Notes: generated by a model not told the origin, from the sequence alone. Counted from the first letter of the stretch, positions 16,862 to 26,990 are shown. The stretch is DNA of 64,000 bases from Tenacibaculum sp. AHE14PA (GCF_019278465.1 NZ_CP058983.1:1549501-1613500), one strand, 5' to 3'. A program made the numbers and translations.

Positions 16862-17906
16862 AGAAACATTATTATTCGTTGGTAAATGCCTTACAATTAC
16901 ACATGAAAAACACAATCGTGAATTAGTTGAGCAATTATTAAAAACAGGAAATGTAAATTGGGACAATGTGGTAAAATTAAGCACATCTCATTATATTTTC
17001 CCTGCTTTGTACTGTAATTTAAAACGGACTGATTTTTTACATTACTTACCTAATGATTTGGTTGCTTACATGCAGCATATAACAGCTTTAAACCGCACTA
17101 GAAATTCTGAAATTATAGCTGAAGCCAAAGAAATAAATGAGTTACTTCTTAAAAATAATATCACACCTATATTTTTAAAAGGGACAGGGAACTTACTTGA
17201 TAACCTTTACGAAGATATTGCAGAGCGCATGGTTGGGGATATTGATTTTTTGGTTGATAAAAAGGAGTTTAAAAGAACTGTAAACATCTTAAAAAAAAGC
17301 GGGTATTCTCAAAAAAACGAAAAAAATATTGATAACACAATTCTTAATCGTCATTACCCTAAAATGACAAAAAAAAAGAAAACTGCAGCTATTGAAATAC
17401 ACTATAAAATGGTTACAAACAATGATTGGTTTAATTATAACTATATATATACCAGCATTAAAAAACTACCAAATACAACTACAGTCCTTTCTTTTAAAAA
17501 TCAACTACTTTTAACGAGCTTTAACAAACAAGTTAACGACAAAGGACAGTGGACAAAAAATATTTCATTTAGGAATTCTTATGATTTATACTTACTCTCT
17601 AAGTTAACAAAAGTTAACAAAATACTTTCTATTACAAAAAAACCAGAAATAAGTTTCTTTACAAACTTCGTAGCCAGCACTTATCATTTTTTTAACCAGC
17701 CAAATTCTTTAGAATATGTTAAAACAAATCAGTCTGAAAACTATGTAAAAAAACAACTATATTTTATAGAACATCCAAAAAAAAGTGCTTTTAATCAAAA
17801 AAAGTGGGAGTTATATTTTCTATATCATCATCGTTTTTCTGTTATTTTAAAAGCTATATATTTAAAAGAATACAGAACATATTTACTCAAAAGATTATTT
17901 AATTAA
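16848..17906 (+). CDS. Nucleotidyltransferase-family protein (NTP_transf_5-like)
   Basis: 352 aa. ATG 16848 or ATG 16851 could start it (tandem ATGATG). The helical N-terminal half (HYIFPALYCNLKR) leads to the catalytic block ITPIFLKGTGNL...YEDIAERMVGDIDFLVD: the Lys-Gly and the DID pair match the Pol-beta-type metal motif of Pfam NTP_transf_5 (DUF5782/PF14907). Such proteins occur in lasso-peptide and related RiPP clusters together with HPr-kinase homologues. It overlaps the kinase gene by 14 bp and the convergent mpl gene by 8 bp. It may add a nucleotide to a peptide or sugar; the substrate is unknown. Confidence 0.82.
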   Translation: MMTYKETLLFVGKCLTITHEKHNRELVEQLLKTGNVNWDNVVKLSTSHYIFPALYCNLKRTDFLHYLPNDLVAYMQHITALNRTRNSEIIAEAKEINELLLKNNITPIFLKGTGNLLDNLYEDIAERMVGDIDFLVDKKEFKRTVNILKKSGYSQKNEKNIDNTILNRHYPKMTKKKKTAAIEIHYKMVTNNDWFNYNYIYTSIKKLPNTTTVLSFKNQLLLTSFNKQVNDKGQWTKNISFRNSYDLYLLSKLTKVNKILSITKKPEISFFTNFVASTYHFFNQPNSLEYVKTNQSENYVKKQLYFIEHPKKSAFNQKKWELYFLYHHRFSVILKAIYLKEYRTYLLKRLFN

Positions 17907-19254
17907 CCAACCTCTTAACTTCATCAAAATCCAATCCTCCATAATTACCAGAACTCATTAGTAATAAAGCAGTATTTTCTAAATTCTGATTAAATAAGTA
18001 CTCTTTAAACTCAGCAGGATTCGTATATATAATTAAATCATCTCGTTTAAAAGCATCTGCAATTTGTTGCTCTGTAACTTCTTCTAATTGTTTAATTTTT
18101 ACTGCGTGCGGTGAATAAAACACTACTGCTTTGTCTGCTTTATCTAAAGCACCTTTATACTCTGCTAAAAACTCAGCATTTAAACTAGAGTATGTATGCA
18201 ATTCTAAACACGCTAAAACTGTTCTTTCTGAATATTGTTTCTTTACAGCTATTGTTGTTGCGGCTACTTTACTTGGGCTATGTGCAAAATCTTTAAAAAT
18301 TACTGATGTTTTATTTTCTGCAATTTTTTCTAATCGTTTACTTGCTCCTTTAAAACTAGCAATCGCTTCATAAAAATCATCCTCATCAACACCCATATGT
18401 TGACAAATCCACTTTGCTCCTGCTAAGTTTTGTAAATTATGATCTCCAAAAATTTCTAAAGGCAAATCTCCATCCGGAGTATCTAAATACGTAATTCCGT
18501 TATCAATAAAATAAGTAGGTGTTTTGTATGGATATTTTTTTATCGGATGGTTCGAATTCTCTACAACCTCTTTTAAAATAGTATCCTCTTCATTATATAC
18601 CATTATTCCGCCATTGGTAAGCGAATCTGTAAAGATCTTAAACTGCTCTACATAGTTATCAAACGTCGGAAATACATTAATATGATCCCAAGCAATTCCT
18701 GTTAACAACGCAATATTTGGCTTGTATAAATGAAATTTCGGACGCATATCTATAGGAGAACTTAAATACTCATCTCCTTCTAAAACAATAAACTCATTTT
18801 CTTCAGTTAAATGCACCATGGTATCGAAGCCTTCTAACTGTGCTCCTACCATGTAATCAACTTCTCTTTCATGATAATTCAACACATGTAAAATCATTGA
18901 AGTAATGGTAGTTTTTCCGTGAGAACCACCAATTACTACACGTGTTATATCTTTAGATTGCTCGTATAAAAATTCTGGATATGAATATATTTTAACTCCT
19001 AACTCTTGGGCTTTCAACAACTCAACATTATCTTTCTTGGCATGCATTCCTAAAATTATAGCATCTAAATCGGTATTGATTTTTTCTGGAAACCAACCAA
19101 ATTTTTCTGGTAATAATCCACATTTTGCTAAACGAGATTTAGAAGGATCGTGAATTGTATCGTCGCTTCCTGTAATTTGGTATCCTTTTTGGTGTAAAGC
19201 AATTGCTAAATTGTGCATTGCACTTCCACCGATGGCTATAAAATGAATTTTCAT
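17899..19254 (-). CDS. mpl: UDP-N-acetylmuramate:L-alanyl-gamma-D-glutamyl-meso-diaminopimelate ligase
   Basis: 451 aa, a Mur-ligase of normal length. The N-terminal Rossmann-like domain starts MKIHFIAIGGSAMHNLA; the ATP-binding P-loop is VIGGSHGKTTITSM; the central domain has VLEGDEYLSSPIDMRPKFH and LTGIAWDHINVFP; and KDFAHSPSKV is in the C-terminal domain. Mpl rejoins recycled murein tripeptide to UDP-MurNAc in the cytoplasm. The GxxAMHNLA start and EGDEYxxxxxD pattern separate it from MurC. Single-gene unit on the minus strand. Confidence 0.95.
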   Translation of the reverse strand: MKIHFIAIGGSAMHNLAIALHQKGYQITGSDDTIHDPSKSRLAKCGLLPEKFGWFPEKINTDLDAIILGMHAKKDNVELLKAQELGVKIYSYPEFLYEQSKDITRVVIGGSHGKTTITSMILHVLNYHEREVDYMVGAQLEGFDTMVHLTEENEFIVLEGDEYLSSPIDMRPKFHLYKPNIALLTGIAWDHINVFPTFDNYVEQFKIFTDSLTNGGIMVYNEEDTILKEVVENSNHPIKKYPYKTPTYFIDNGITYLDTPDGDLPLEIFGDHNLQNLAGAKWICQHMGVDEDDFYEAIASFKGASKRLEKIAENKTSVIFKDFAHSPSKVAATTIAVKKQYSERTVLACLELHTYSSLNAEFLAEYKGALDKADKAVVFYSPHAVKIKQLEEVTEQQIADAFKRDDLIIYTNPAEFKEYLFNQNLENTALLLMSSGNYGGLDFDEVKRLVN

Positions 19255-19429
19255 GTTTTAGGTATCTCTAGTATAAAGCAAAAATACAAAACCAAGTTAT
19301 AATTTAAGTATCTTTAAATCGAAACTCATTGAAAAGTTATGTTCACGCATTCAAATACTAATTTCACAAAGTTTTGGTTGTTATATTTAAGATAATTTAA
19401 GTGTTTTGATCTTATAAACGAATTCCGCT

Positions 19430-22400
19430 ATGAAAAAATTGACATCTATTTTACTACTAATTTTATTTTCATCTGTTATACATGCCCAAGAAAATTATAA
19501 AAACCTTTGGGATGAAGTTCAGAAATTTGAAAAAGACAACCTACCAAAATCTGCCTTAAAAATTGTAAATATTATTTACGCTAAAGCGGAAGTCGCTAAG
19601 AATTCGCCACAAATTATTAAAGCATTATTTTATAAAAGTAAGTTTTCGTTAACTTTAGAAGAAGATGCACAATTAAAAATCATCAATCAATTTAAAGAAC
19701 ATATTGATAAAAGTAGTTTCCCTACAAAAAACGTTTTAGAAAATGTTTTAGCTAATTTGTATTGGCAATATTTTAATCAAAATAGGTGGAAGTTTTATCA
19801 ACGCACCAAAACATCCGAAAAAATTGATGAAAACGATTTTAGAACTTGGGATTTAGATACTTTATTCGCAGAAATTCACAATTTTTATCAGAAATCATTA
19901 GCAAACGGATTGTTATTACAACAAACGGATATTTCTGAATTTAGTGAAATTTTACATATAGCTAAAGACTCTAAAGAATATCGACCTACATTATTCGATT
20001 TCTTAGCTCACAATGCACTAAAATTTTATAAAACTTCTGAAACAAACATTACAAAACCTGCGTATCAATTTAAAATTGATAATCCTAAATTGATAAGTGA
20101 TATAGTCAGTTTTTCTACTATCAACTTAACTTCAAAAGATACTGTTTCACTTCAATTAAATGCGTTGAAAATTTATCAAGAACTCATAAGTTTTCATTTA
20201 AAAAACAACAATTTAAAAGCTTTAGCTACGGTAGATTTAGAACGCTTAAATTTTGTGAATCAACATGCTACTTTTAATGATAAGCAAGAACTGTTTTTAA
20301 AAACATTAAAATCAACTGAAAACAACTATAAAAAACAAGAAATAGCTGGATTGTATAGTTACAAAATTGCTGAAATTTACAAACAACAAGCAAGCAATTA
20401 CAAAGCAACCAAAAATGAAACTTTTCGTTTTAAAAACAAAGAAGCACTTACCTTTTGTAATCGTGTAATTACGCAGTTTCCTAAAAGTATTGGCGCTAAA
20501 AAATGTGAAGCTTTAAAGCAGCAAATAAAAACAAAAGCGCTTTCAATTTTATCAGAAAAATTCAGCCCAATAAATACTGCTTCTCGTTTATTAATAACCT
20601 ACAATAATATTGATAAATTATATTTTTCAGCTTATAAAATAAGTAGAACTCAAATTGAAAAACTAAATAATATTTATAAGGAAGAGGAACGCATAAATTT
20701 TATAAAAAAGCTAACAATAGCAACATCTTGGAATACTAAGTTAAGAAACGAAGCTGATTATTTATCGCACTCAACCGAAGTTATCGTTCCTAAACTTGCA
20801 CAAGGGAATTATTTAATTGTTGCCCATGAAAACGAAACTTTAAATACAACTGACTTGTTTGCTACTGCCAATATTCAGGTAAGTAATTTGGCTTTAATTG
20901 AAAGCACAGATAATAATATAAAAACGTACCAAGTAGTTGATAGAAATACTGGTAAACCGATTAAAAATGCTTCTGTTCACTTAAAAAACTACAAATCAGA
21001 CTACAGAAATAGTGTTACTATTGATAAAAAAATAATTACAGATAAAGATGGATTTACTTCTTTTACAACTCCTTACAAGCACTTAAACGTAACTATTACT
21101 GTTAAGTACAAAGATGATTCGGCTGTTTTTGGGAATCGTAACTTTTATAAATATTACGACAAAAACACTATTAGCGAAAATGAAGAAATACAAATAACTC
21201 CATTTATTTTTACCGACAGAAGTATTTACAGACCTGGACAAACCGTGTATTTTAAAGCTATTTTCATTCAGAAGGAAGGAAAAAAACAGACACCTTTTAC
21301 CAATGAATATATTGAAATCAATTTAAATGATGTAAACGGACAACAAGTAAAAAAACTTGAATTAAAATTAAATGAATTTGGCTCAACATCTGGCGAAATA
21401 GTATTACCTAATAACGGTTTAACTGGTGAATACTCTTTTGAAATTGACGGAAGTGACAAAACCGATGAAAGTAAATATGAAAATTATTATCTTAATAGTA
21501 GATACCATTCAATCTCAGTTGAAGAATACAAGCGACCAAAATTTGAAACCGATTTTAAACCAGTTATCGAAACTTTTAAACTAAATAATAGTGTTACCGT
21601 AAACGGATTTGCAAAAGCTTTTTCTGGAGCAAATATTACTGATGCTAAAGTAGTGTATCGTGTTCATAGAAAAGTACAATATCCTAATTGGTGGTATTGG
21701 CGCAGACCAAATTCATCGTCTGAAGCACAAGAAATTACACACGGAGAAAGTACCACCGATGCAGCAGGTAATTTTTCTATCAAATTTAAAGCACTTCCAG
21801 ACGAGAATGTTTCTAAAATAGATTTACCAATTTTTAATTATGAAATTACGGCTGATGTTACCGATATTAATGGAGAAACCCGAAGTGCTACCACAATCGT
21901 AAAAGTAGGTTATCATGCATTAACGGCTTCTTTACATATCAATCCGATTATTGATAAAGAAGATAAACAGCATACAATAAAAGTTAACACCGAAAACTTA
22001 AACAACGAGTTTGCTGCTGCTAACGGAACTGTAAAAATTTACAAGTTACAAGCTCCTAAAAATCCGTTACGAAAAAGACCTTGGAATACTCCCGATTATC
22101 AAGATATTCCAGAAGATGAGTTTAGAAAATTATTTCCGCATGATGCTTATACTAAAGAAGAACAAAATGAAACTTCTTGGAAGAAAGGGAAATTGGTTTT
22201 TGAAAAAGAGTTTGATACTAAAAAATCGAAAGAGCTTATTTTTAAAAACATCAAAAGTTGGACTTCAGGTAAATATATTGCCGTTTTAACTACGCAAGAT
22301 AAATTTAAACAGCAAGTAACCGACAAAGTTAATTTTACTGTTACTAGTGCTCGTGAGAAAAAAATTGCTGATAATAATTTATTTTTTATTAGCACTGATA

Positions 22401-25400
22401 AAACTAATTATTCGGTAAACGATATGGTTTGTTTAGAACTTGCTTCTGCGTCAAAAGATATTACAGTAATTGTTCAGGTTGAAAAAAATCACAAAATTGT
22501 AAACACTCAATTAGTCCATTTAAATAATAACGTAAAATCAATTGAAATCCCTGTAAATAAAGAAGATATTGGCGGCTTTGCAATTAAATACTACTTTGTA
22601 AACTATAATTCTTTTGGCAGCGGAGTTATTACTATTTCGGTTCCTAAAAAAGAAGAACTTATTACTATTGAAACCACTACTTTTAGAGATAAACTAAAAC
22701 CAGGTACTTCTGAAAAATGGAGTTTCACCATTAAAAATGATCAAAAAAATAAAGTAACTGCCGAAGTTTTAGCAAGTATGTATGATGCTTCTTTAGATGA
22801 GTTTAAACCTCATAATTGGCAATTTAACCCAATAACAACCTCCAATTATTATTCATACGGAAATACTGCAAACGCTCGCCAAAGTTTTGGTAATAATAGT
22901 TTTAGAATTTATAACCGTAGTTATTCGAATAACCGTTATCAACCTCAACAATATGATAAATTTAACTGGTTTGGGTTTAGTTTAAATAATCATAGTTGGA
23001 CAAATGAAAGATACCTGAAAAAATTAAACCAAAGAGATAAAATTAAAACTTCGGGAAAATACTCAGGAACAATAAAAGGTATTATCTCTGATGAGTCTGG
23101 TCCTTTACCTGGCGTAACTATTATAATAAAAGGAAGTACAGAAGGTACTGAAACAGATTTTGATGGCAATTTTACAATCAAAGCTAAAAAAGAAGATGTT
23201 TTAGTTTTCAGTTTTGTTGGTATGCAAACTATTGAAAAAGTTATTGGTGATTTTTCATCTATAAATATATGGATGATTAATGATAGTGTTCTAGATGAAG
23301 TTGTTGTTATGGGGTATGGAACGAGTACAAAAAAAGCATTTACAGGAACAGCTCGTATGGCTCTTTCTGGAAAAGTATCTGGAGTCAATATTGAAAGTAA
23401 TGAAGCTGATGAATCAGAAGTAAGCTCATCTGAAAACATTCAAAAAAACCAAGAAAACCAAGAAAAAATAGCCTTAAAAGGAATTCAAGTTCGTAAAAAC
23501 TTACAAGAAACAGCTTTCTTTTATCCGCATTTAACAACCGATAAAAACGGAAATATTACGTTTAGTTTTACAACTCCCGAAGCGTTAACCAAATGGAAAT
23601 TACAATTATTAGCACATACTAAAAAAGCGCAATCGGCTACAAAAACATTAACAACGGTTACTCAAAAAGAGTTAATGGTTATACCAAATGCTCCACGATT
23701 TTTAAGAGAAGGTGACAAAATAACGTTGAGTGCTAAAATTTCGAATCTGTCAAATAAAAACCTGCAAGGGATATCTCAATTAATTTTAACGGATGCGATT
23801 ACAGGTAAAGAGATTAATCTGTTAGAAAACGCAACAAAAAATCAATCTTTTAAAGTTGATACAAACGGAAATACAAATGTTTCTTGGAATTTGGCTATTC
23901 CAAATACTGTACAAGGCGTTCAATATAAAATTATAGCCAAAGCCGGTGATTTTTCTGACGGAGAGCAAAATGTTTTACCAGTTTTATCTAACCGAATGTT
24001 GATTACTGAAACACTGCCAATGTGGGCGCGTTCTAATCAAACAAAAACATTTACGTTAGATAAACTAAAAAACAATACCTCTACAAGCTTAAAACACCAC
24101 AAACTAACGTTAGAAGTAACATCTAATCCGACTTGGTATGCTGTGCAAGCATTGCCATATTTAATGGAATATCCGTACGAATGTAGCGAACAAACTTTTG
24201 CACGTTATTATGCAAATACATTAGCGAATCATATTGCTAATTCAAACCCAAGAATTCAGGAAGTTTTTAAACAATGGAAGTCTTCGGATGCTTTAGTAAG
24301 TAACTTAGAAAAAAATCAGGAATTAAAATCGCTGATTATTCAAGAAACCCCTTGGTTACGAGATGCGCATTCTGAAACCGAACAAAAAAAGCGTATTGCC
24401 TTGTTATTTGATTTAAATAAAATGAAAAACGAGCAGCAAAAAAGCATCCATAAACTAAAAAAAATGCAATTGAATACTGGAGGTTTCCCTTGGTTTAAAG
24501 GAAGTGATTATGCCAATACATATATAACGCAACACGTTGTTAGTGGATTTGGTCATTTAAAAAAATTAGGTGTACATAATTTTGATACTTCAACAACCGA
24601 TATGCTTCAAAAAGCAATTCGTTTTTTAGATGAAGAAATAGAAGAAGAATATACTTATTTATTAAAGCAAGCCAATAAGATAAAAGAAACAAAAGGCGTT
24701 ATTAAATATGAAGAATATCTAAGTAAAAATCATTTAAGTTATTTTACAATTCAGTATTTATACATGCGTAGTTTTTATCCTGAAATTGCTTTATCAGACA
24801 CCACTAAAAGCGCAATCAAATATTATAAAAATCAAACTGCTACTTATTGGAATGCCTATAATTTATATGCAAAAGGTCAGATTGCTCTAATTCAATTTAG
24901 AAATAACCATAAAACTATAGCATCTAAAATTATCGAATCTTTAAAAGAAAATAGTATTACTTCTGATGAATTAGGTATGTATTGGAAAAGTAATGTTGCA
25001 GGATATTATAATTATGAAGCTCCTATTGAAACACAAGCTTTATTAATTGAAGCTTTTTCTGAAATTGAAAATGACACCAAAACAATTGATAACCTAAAAA
25101 TATGGTTATTAAAAAACAAGCAAACCAATCGTTGGCAAACAACCAAAGCAACTACAGAAGCGGTATATGCTTTATTATTAAATGGAAGTGATTGGCTTTC
25201 AATAACCGATATGGTTGCTATTAAAATAGGAAATCAAAAAATTGACCCTGCGAAGCTAAAAAACGTAAAAATTGAAGCTGGAACAGGTTATTTTAAAACC
25301 TCATGGAATGGAAATGATATAAAACCAACTATGGCAGAAGTAAGGATTTCTAAAAAAGGAAAAGGAATTGCTTGGGGAGGATTGTATTGGCAATATTTTG

Positions 25401-25852
25401 AAGATTTAGATAAAATTACAAGTGCTGAAACTCCGCTAAAATTATTTAAAAAACTATTTAAAAAAGTAAATACAGACACAGGTAAAGAACTTATTGAGAT
25501 TACTGATACAACTGATTTAAAAGTTGGGGATTTAATTACAGTAAGAATTGAGCTTCGCTCCGACAGAGACATGGAGTTTATCCATATGAAAGATATGAGA
25601 GCTTCTGGTGTAGAACCAATAAATGTGATTTCGCAATACAAATGGCAAGACGGCTTAGGGTATTATGAAGCAACAAAAGATGCTGCAACAAATTTCTTTT
25701 TTGATCGTTTACCTAAAGGGGTTTATATTTTCGAATATGATGTACGAGTAAATAACTCAGGGAATTTTAGTAACGGAATTACAACAATACAAAGTATGTA
25801 TGCGCCTGAATTTAGTAGTTATTCAAAAGGAAAACGATTAGTTATTAAGTAA
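19430..25852 (+). CDS. Alpha-2-macroglobulin family protein with a SusC-like CarboxypepD_reg/TonB-box insertion
   Basis: 2140 aa with a Sec signal peptide (ends IHAQ) and no lipobox, so periplasmic or surface-exposed. A helical N-terminal domain (about 20-400) is followed by macroglobulin domains; MG2 begins near residue 590 (FTDRSIYRPGQTVYFKA). At about 1207-1310 a foreign-looking module occurs: GTIKGIISDESGPLPGVTI...DFDGNFTI (carboxypeptidase-regulatory-like fold), then LDEVVVMGYGTSTKKA, the exact style of a SusC N-terminus. The A2M domain resumes near 1360 (PEALTKWKLQLLAHT). The thioester motif CSEQ is at 1585-1588 in YECSEQTFARYY. The C-terminal bait/receptor-like part ends at 2140. Bacterial A2Ms trap proteases; the role of the insertion is unknown. 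Confidence 0.92.
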   Translation: MKKLTSILLLILFSSVIHAQENYKNLWDEVQKFEKDNLPKSALKIVNIIYAKAEVAKNSPQIIKALFYKSKFSLTLEEDAQLKIINQFKEHIDKSSFPTKNVLENVLANLYWQYFNQNRWKFYQRTKTSEKIDENDFRTWDLDTLFAEIHNFYQKSLANGLLLQQTDISEFSEILHIAKDSKEYRPTLFDFLAHNALKFYKTSETNITKPAYQFKIDNPKLISDIVSFSTINLTSKDTVSLQLNALKIYQELISFHLKNNNLKALATVDLERLNFVNQHATFNDKQELFLKTLKSTENNYKKQEIAGLYSYKIAEIYKQQASNYKATKNETFRFKNKEALTFCNRVITQFPKSIGAKKCEALKQQIKTKALSILSEKFSPINTASRLLITYNNIDKLYFSAYKISRTQIEKLNNIYKEEERINFIKKLTIATSWNTKLRNEADYLSHSTEVIVPKLAQGNYLIVAHENETLNTTDLFATANIQVSNLALIESTDNNIKTYQVVDRNTGKPIKNASVHLKNYKSDYRNSVTIDKKIITDKDGFTSFTTPYKHLNVTITVKYKDDSAVFGNRNFYKYYDKNTISENEEIQITPFIFTDRSIYRPGQTVYFKAIFIQKEGKKQTPFTNEYIEINLNDVNGQQVKKLELKLNEFGSTSGEIVLPNNGLTGEYSFEIDGSDKTDESKYENYYLNSRYHSISVEEYKRPKFETDFKPVIETFKLNNSVTVNGFAKAFSGANITDAKVVYRVHRKVQYPNWWYWRRPNSSSEAQEITHGESTTDAAGNFSIKFKALPDENVSKIDLPIFNYEITADVTDINGETRSATTIVKVGYHALTASLHINPIIDKEDKQHTIKVNTENLNNEFAAANGTVKIYKLQAPKNPLRKRPWNTPDYQDIPEDEFRKLFPHDAYTKEEQNETSWKKGKLVFEKEFDTKKSKELIFKNIKSWTSGKYIAVLTTQDKFKQQVTDKVNFTVTSAREKKIADNNLFFISTDKTNYSVNDMVCLELASASKDITVIVQVEKNHKIVNTQLVHLNNNVKSIEIPVNKEDIGGFAIKYYFVNYNSFGSGVITISVPKKEELITIETTTFRDKLKPGTSEKWSFTIKNDQKNKVTAEVLASMYDASLDEFKPHNWQFNPITTSNYYSYGNTANARQSFGNNSFRIYNRSYSNNRYQPQQYDKFNWFGFSLNNHSWTNERYLKKLNQRDKIKTSGKYSGTIKGIISDESGPLPGVTIIIKGSTEGTETDFDGNFTIKAKKEDVLVFSFVGMQTIEKVIGDFSSINIWMINDSVLDEVVVMGYGTSTKKAFTGTARMALSGKVSGVNIESNEADESEVSSSENIQKNQENQEKIALKGIQVRKNLQETAFFYPHLTTDKNGNITFSFTTPEALTKWKLQLLAHTKKAQSATKTLTTVTQKELMVIPNAPRFLREGDKITLSAKISNLSNKNLQGISQLILTDAITGKEINLLENATKNQSFKVDTNGNTNVSWNLAIPNTVQGVQYKIIAKAGDFSDGEQNVLPVLSNRMLITETLPMWARSNQTKTFTLDKLKNNTSTSLKHHKLTLEVTSNPTWYAVQALPYLMEYPYECSEQTFARYYANTLANHIANSNPRIQEVFKQWKSSDALVSNLEKNQELKSLIIQETPWLRDAHSETEQKKRIALLFDLNKMKNEQQKSIHKLKKMQLNTGGFPWFKGSDYANTYITQHVVSGFGHLKKLGVHNFDTSTTDMLQKAIRFLDEEIEEEYTYLLKQANKIKETKGVIKYEEYLSKNHLSYFTIQYLYMRSFYPEIALSDTTKSAIKYYKNQTATYWNAYNLYAKGQIALIQFRNNHKTIASKIIESLKENSITSDELGMYWKSNVAGYYNYEAPIETQALLIEAFSEIENDTKTIDNLKIWLLKNKQTNRWQTTKATTEAVYALLLNGSDWLSITDMVAIKIGNQKIDPAKLKNVKIEAGTGYFKTSWNGNDIKPTMAEVRISKKGKGIAWGGLYWQYFEDLDKITSAETPLKLFKKLFKKVNTDTGKELIEITDTTDLKVGDLITVRIELRSDRDMEFIHMKDMRASGVEPINVISQYKWQDGLGYYEATKDAATNFFFDRLPKGVYIFEYDVRVNNSGNFSNGITTIQSMYAPEFSSYSKGKRLVIK

Positions 25853-25906
25853 CTTTGCTTCCAATTTATAATAAACTACTTTTAACAATAATTAAAACTT
25901 AAAATT

Positions 25907-26353
25907 ATGAAAAAAACATTTTTTATTATCGCCATATTATTTATAGGCGTTTTTTCTGCAAATGCTCAAGACATTTCTAAAAATGCTATTGGTGTTCGTT
26001 TTGGAGGAAATAATGGTTTTGGAGGTGAAATTTCATACCAAAGAGCTTTAGGGAGCAATAATAGATTAGAAATTGATTTAGGCCTAAGAAAAGGAGATGC
26101 TTTTAAAGCTACAGGGTTATACCAATGGGTATGGGCTTTAGAAGACCAATTTAATTGGTATGCTGGTTTTGGAGGTGGAATTGCTTCTGCAAACAGTAAT
26201 AGTGCTATTTTCGGAGCTGGGGTTGTTGGTGTTGAATATAACTTTGATATTCCTTTAATGATCTCTTTAGATTTTAGACCAGAAGTAGGTTTTAGCGATT
26301 TTTACGACGGTTTTCAATCTGATTTCGGATTAGGTCTTCGTTACCAATTTTAA
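25907..26353 (+). CDS. Small outer-membrane beta-barrel-like protein
   Basis: 148 aa with a signal peptide ending SANAQ. The mature part alternates Gly/aromatic-rich amphipathic strands (IGVRFGGNNGFGGEISYQRAL, WYAGFGGG, VVGVEYNFD) and ends LGLRYQF, with the C-terminal Phe typical of BAM substrates. This is consistent with an outer-membrane beta-barrel or OmpW/OprF-like small protein; the name and substrate are not recognised. It lies 54 bp after the A2M gene, so cotranscription is possible, and is followed by a terminator. Confidence 0.8.
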   Translation: MKKTFFIIAILFIGVFSANAQDISKNAIGVRFGGNNGFGGEISYQRALGSNNRLEIDLGLRKGDAFKATGLYQWVWALEDQFNWYAGFGGGIASANSNSAIFGAGVVGVEYNFDIPLMISLDFRPEVGFSDFYDGFQSDFGLGLRYQF

Positions 26354-26370
26354 TCAACTTACAACATAAA

Positions 26371-26396
26371 AAAAACCTCCATAATTGGAGGTTTTT
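26371..26396. terminator. Bidirectional intrinsic terminator
   Basis: The stem AAAAACCTCC / GGAGGTTTTT with loop ATAATT lies between the convergent barrel and DUF4136 genes. Confidence 0.93.
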
Positions 26397-26408
26397 CTAT
26401 TTATAATA

Positions 26409-26924
26409 CTATTTCTTAGGCGGATAATTCATTAACATTTTTTCAATTATCTTTTTATAATGTATCAGCCTTTCCTCTGGCGTTGTTCGTTCTTTTATTG
26501 CTCCGTTTGATATTCCTTGCCACAATAATTCATCGTTTTCACTCTTTACAAAATCAATAATTAACCTTTGATTTATTTTTTTGCTTCCAATAGGTATTCC
26601 TCCAGAAATCCCAAAACCTACATTTCGTCCACCTCCCATACCAATACCAATGGTACTTCTATCAATTTTCTTACTTTCTTTTGATAAGATGTTTATGTAC
26701 ATATCTGGATCTTCAGATAATTTCATTCCTTTTTGTTGTAATCCGCTGGTTAATTCGTTCGTAATTCTCTTAACATCTAATTCATTTAAGCCTTCACCTG
26801 CATCTTCAAAAAAATTAAATGTTTTATATGCTTTAAAATCAGTTTTACTATCATAATCATATACTACATTGGTAGAAGAACATCCAACGATAAAGATTAA
26901 AAAAAGATATTTTAATGGTCTCAT
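26409..26924 (-). CDS. DUF4136 lipoprotein
   Basis: 171 aa. The lipobox IVGC (Cys15) predicts a lipoprotein. The DUF4136 pattern is visible: YDYDSKTDFKAYKTFNFFED near the start, ITNELTSGLQQKGMKLSEDPDMYIN, a Gly-rich GIGMGGGRNVGFGISGG turn, LIIDFVKSENDELLWQGISNG, and LIHYKKIIEKMLMNYPP. The function of DUF4136 is not established; outer-membrane association is usual. Single gene with terminators on both sides. Confidence 0.88.
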   Translation of the reverse strand: MRPLKYLFLIFIVGCSSTNVVYDYDSKTDFKAYKTFNFFEDAGEGLNELDVKRITNELTSGLQQKGMKLSEDPDMYINILSKESKKIDRSTIGIGMGGGRNVGFGISGGIPIGSKKINQRLIIDFVKSENDELLWQGISNGAIKERTTPEERLIHYKKIIEKMLMNYPPKK

Positions 26925-26964
26925 AATATTATAATTTCTATAATCCGGTTTTTATAAAAATACA

Positions 26965-26990
26965 AAAAACCTCGAATATTCGAGGTTTTT
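26965..26990. terminator. Intrinsic terminator after the S8 peptidase gene
   Basis: The perfect 26-bp palindrome (AAAAACCTCGAAT and its complement) has T-tracts on both strands; it serves the minus-strand peptidase gene ending at 27014. Confidence 0.9.

Noticed and set aside
22990..23439. 149-aa minus-strand ORF opposite the A2M insertion
   Set aside because: Antisense of the carboxypeptidase-like module; no independent coding evidence.
23041..23440. A separate SusC gene fragment within the A2M gene
   Set aside because: The frame is continuous on both sides without stop or start, so the SusC-like stretch is part of one protein rather than an inserted gene.
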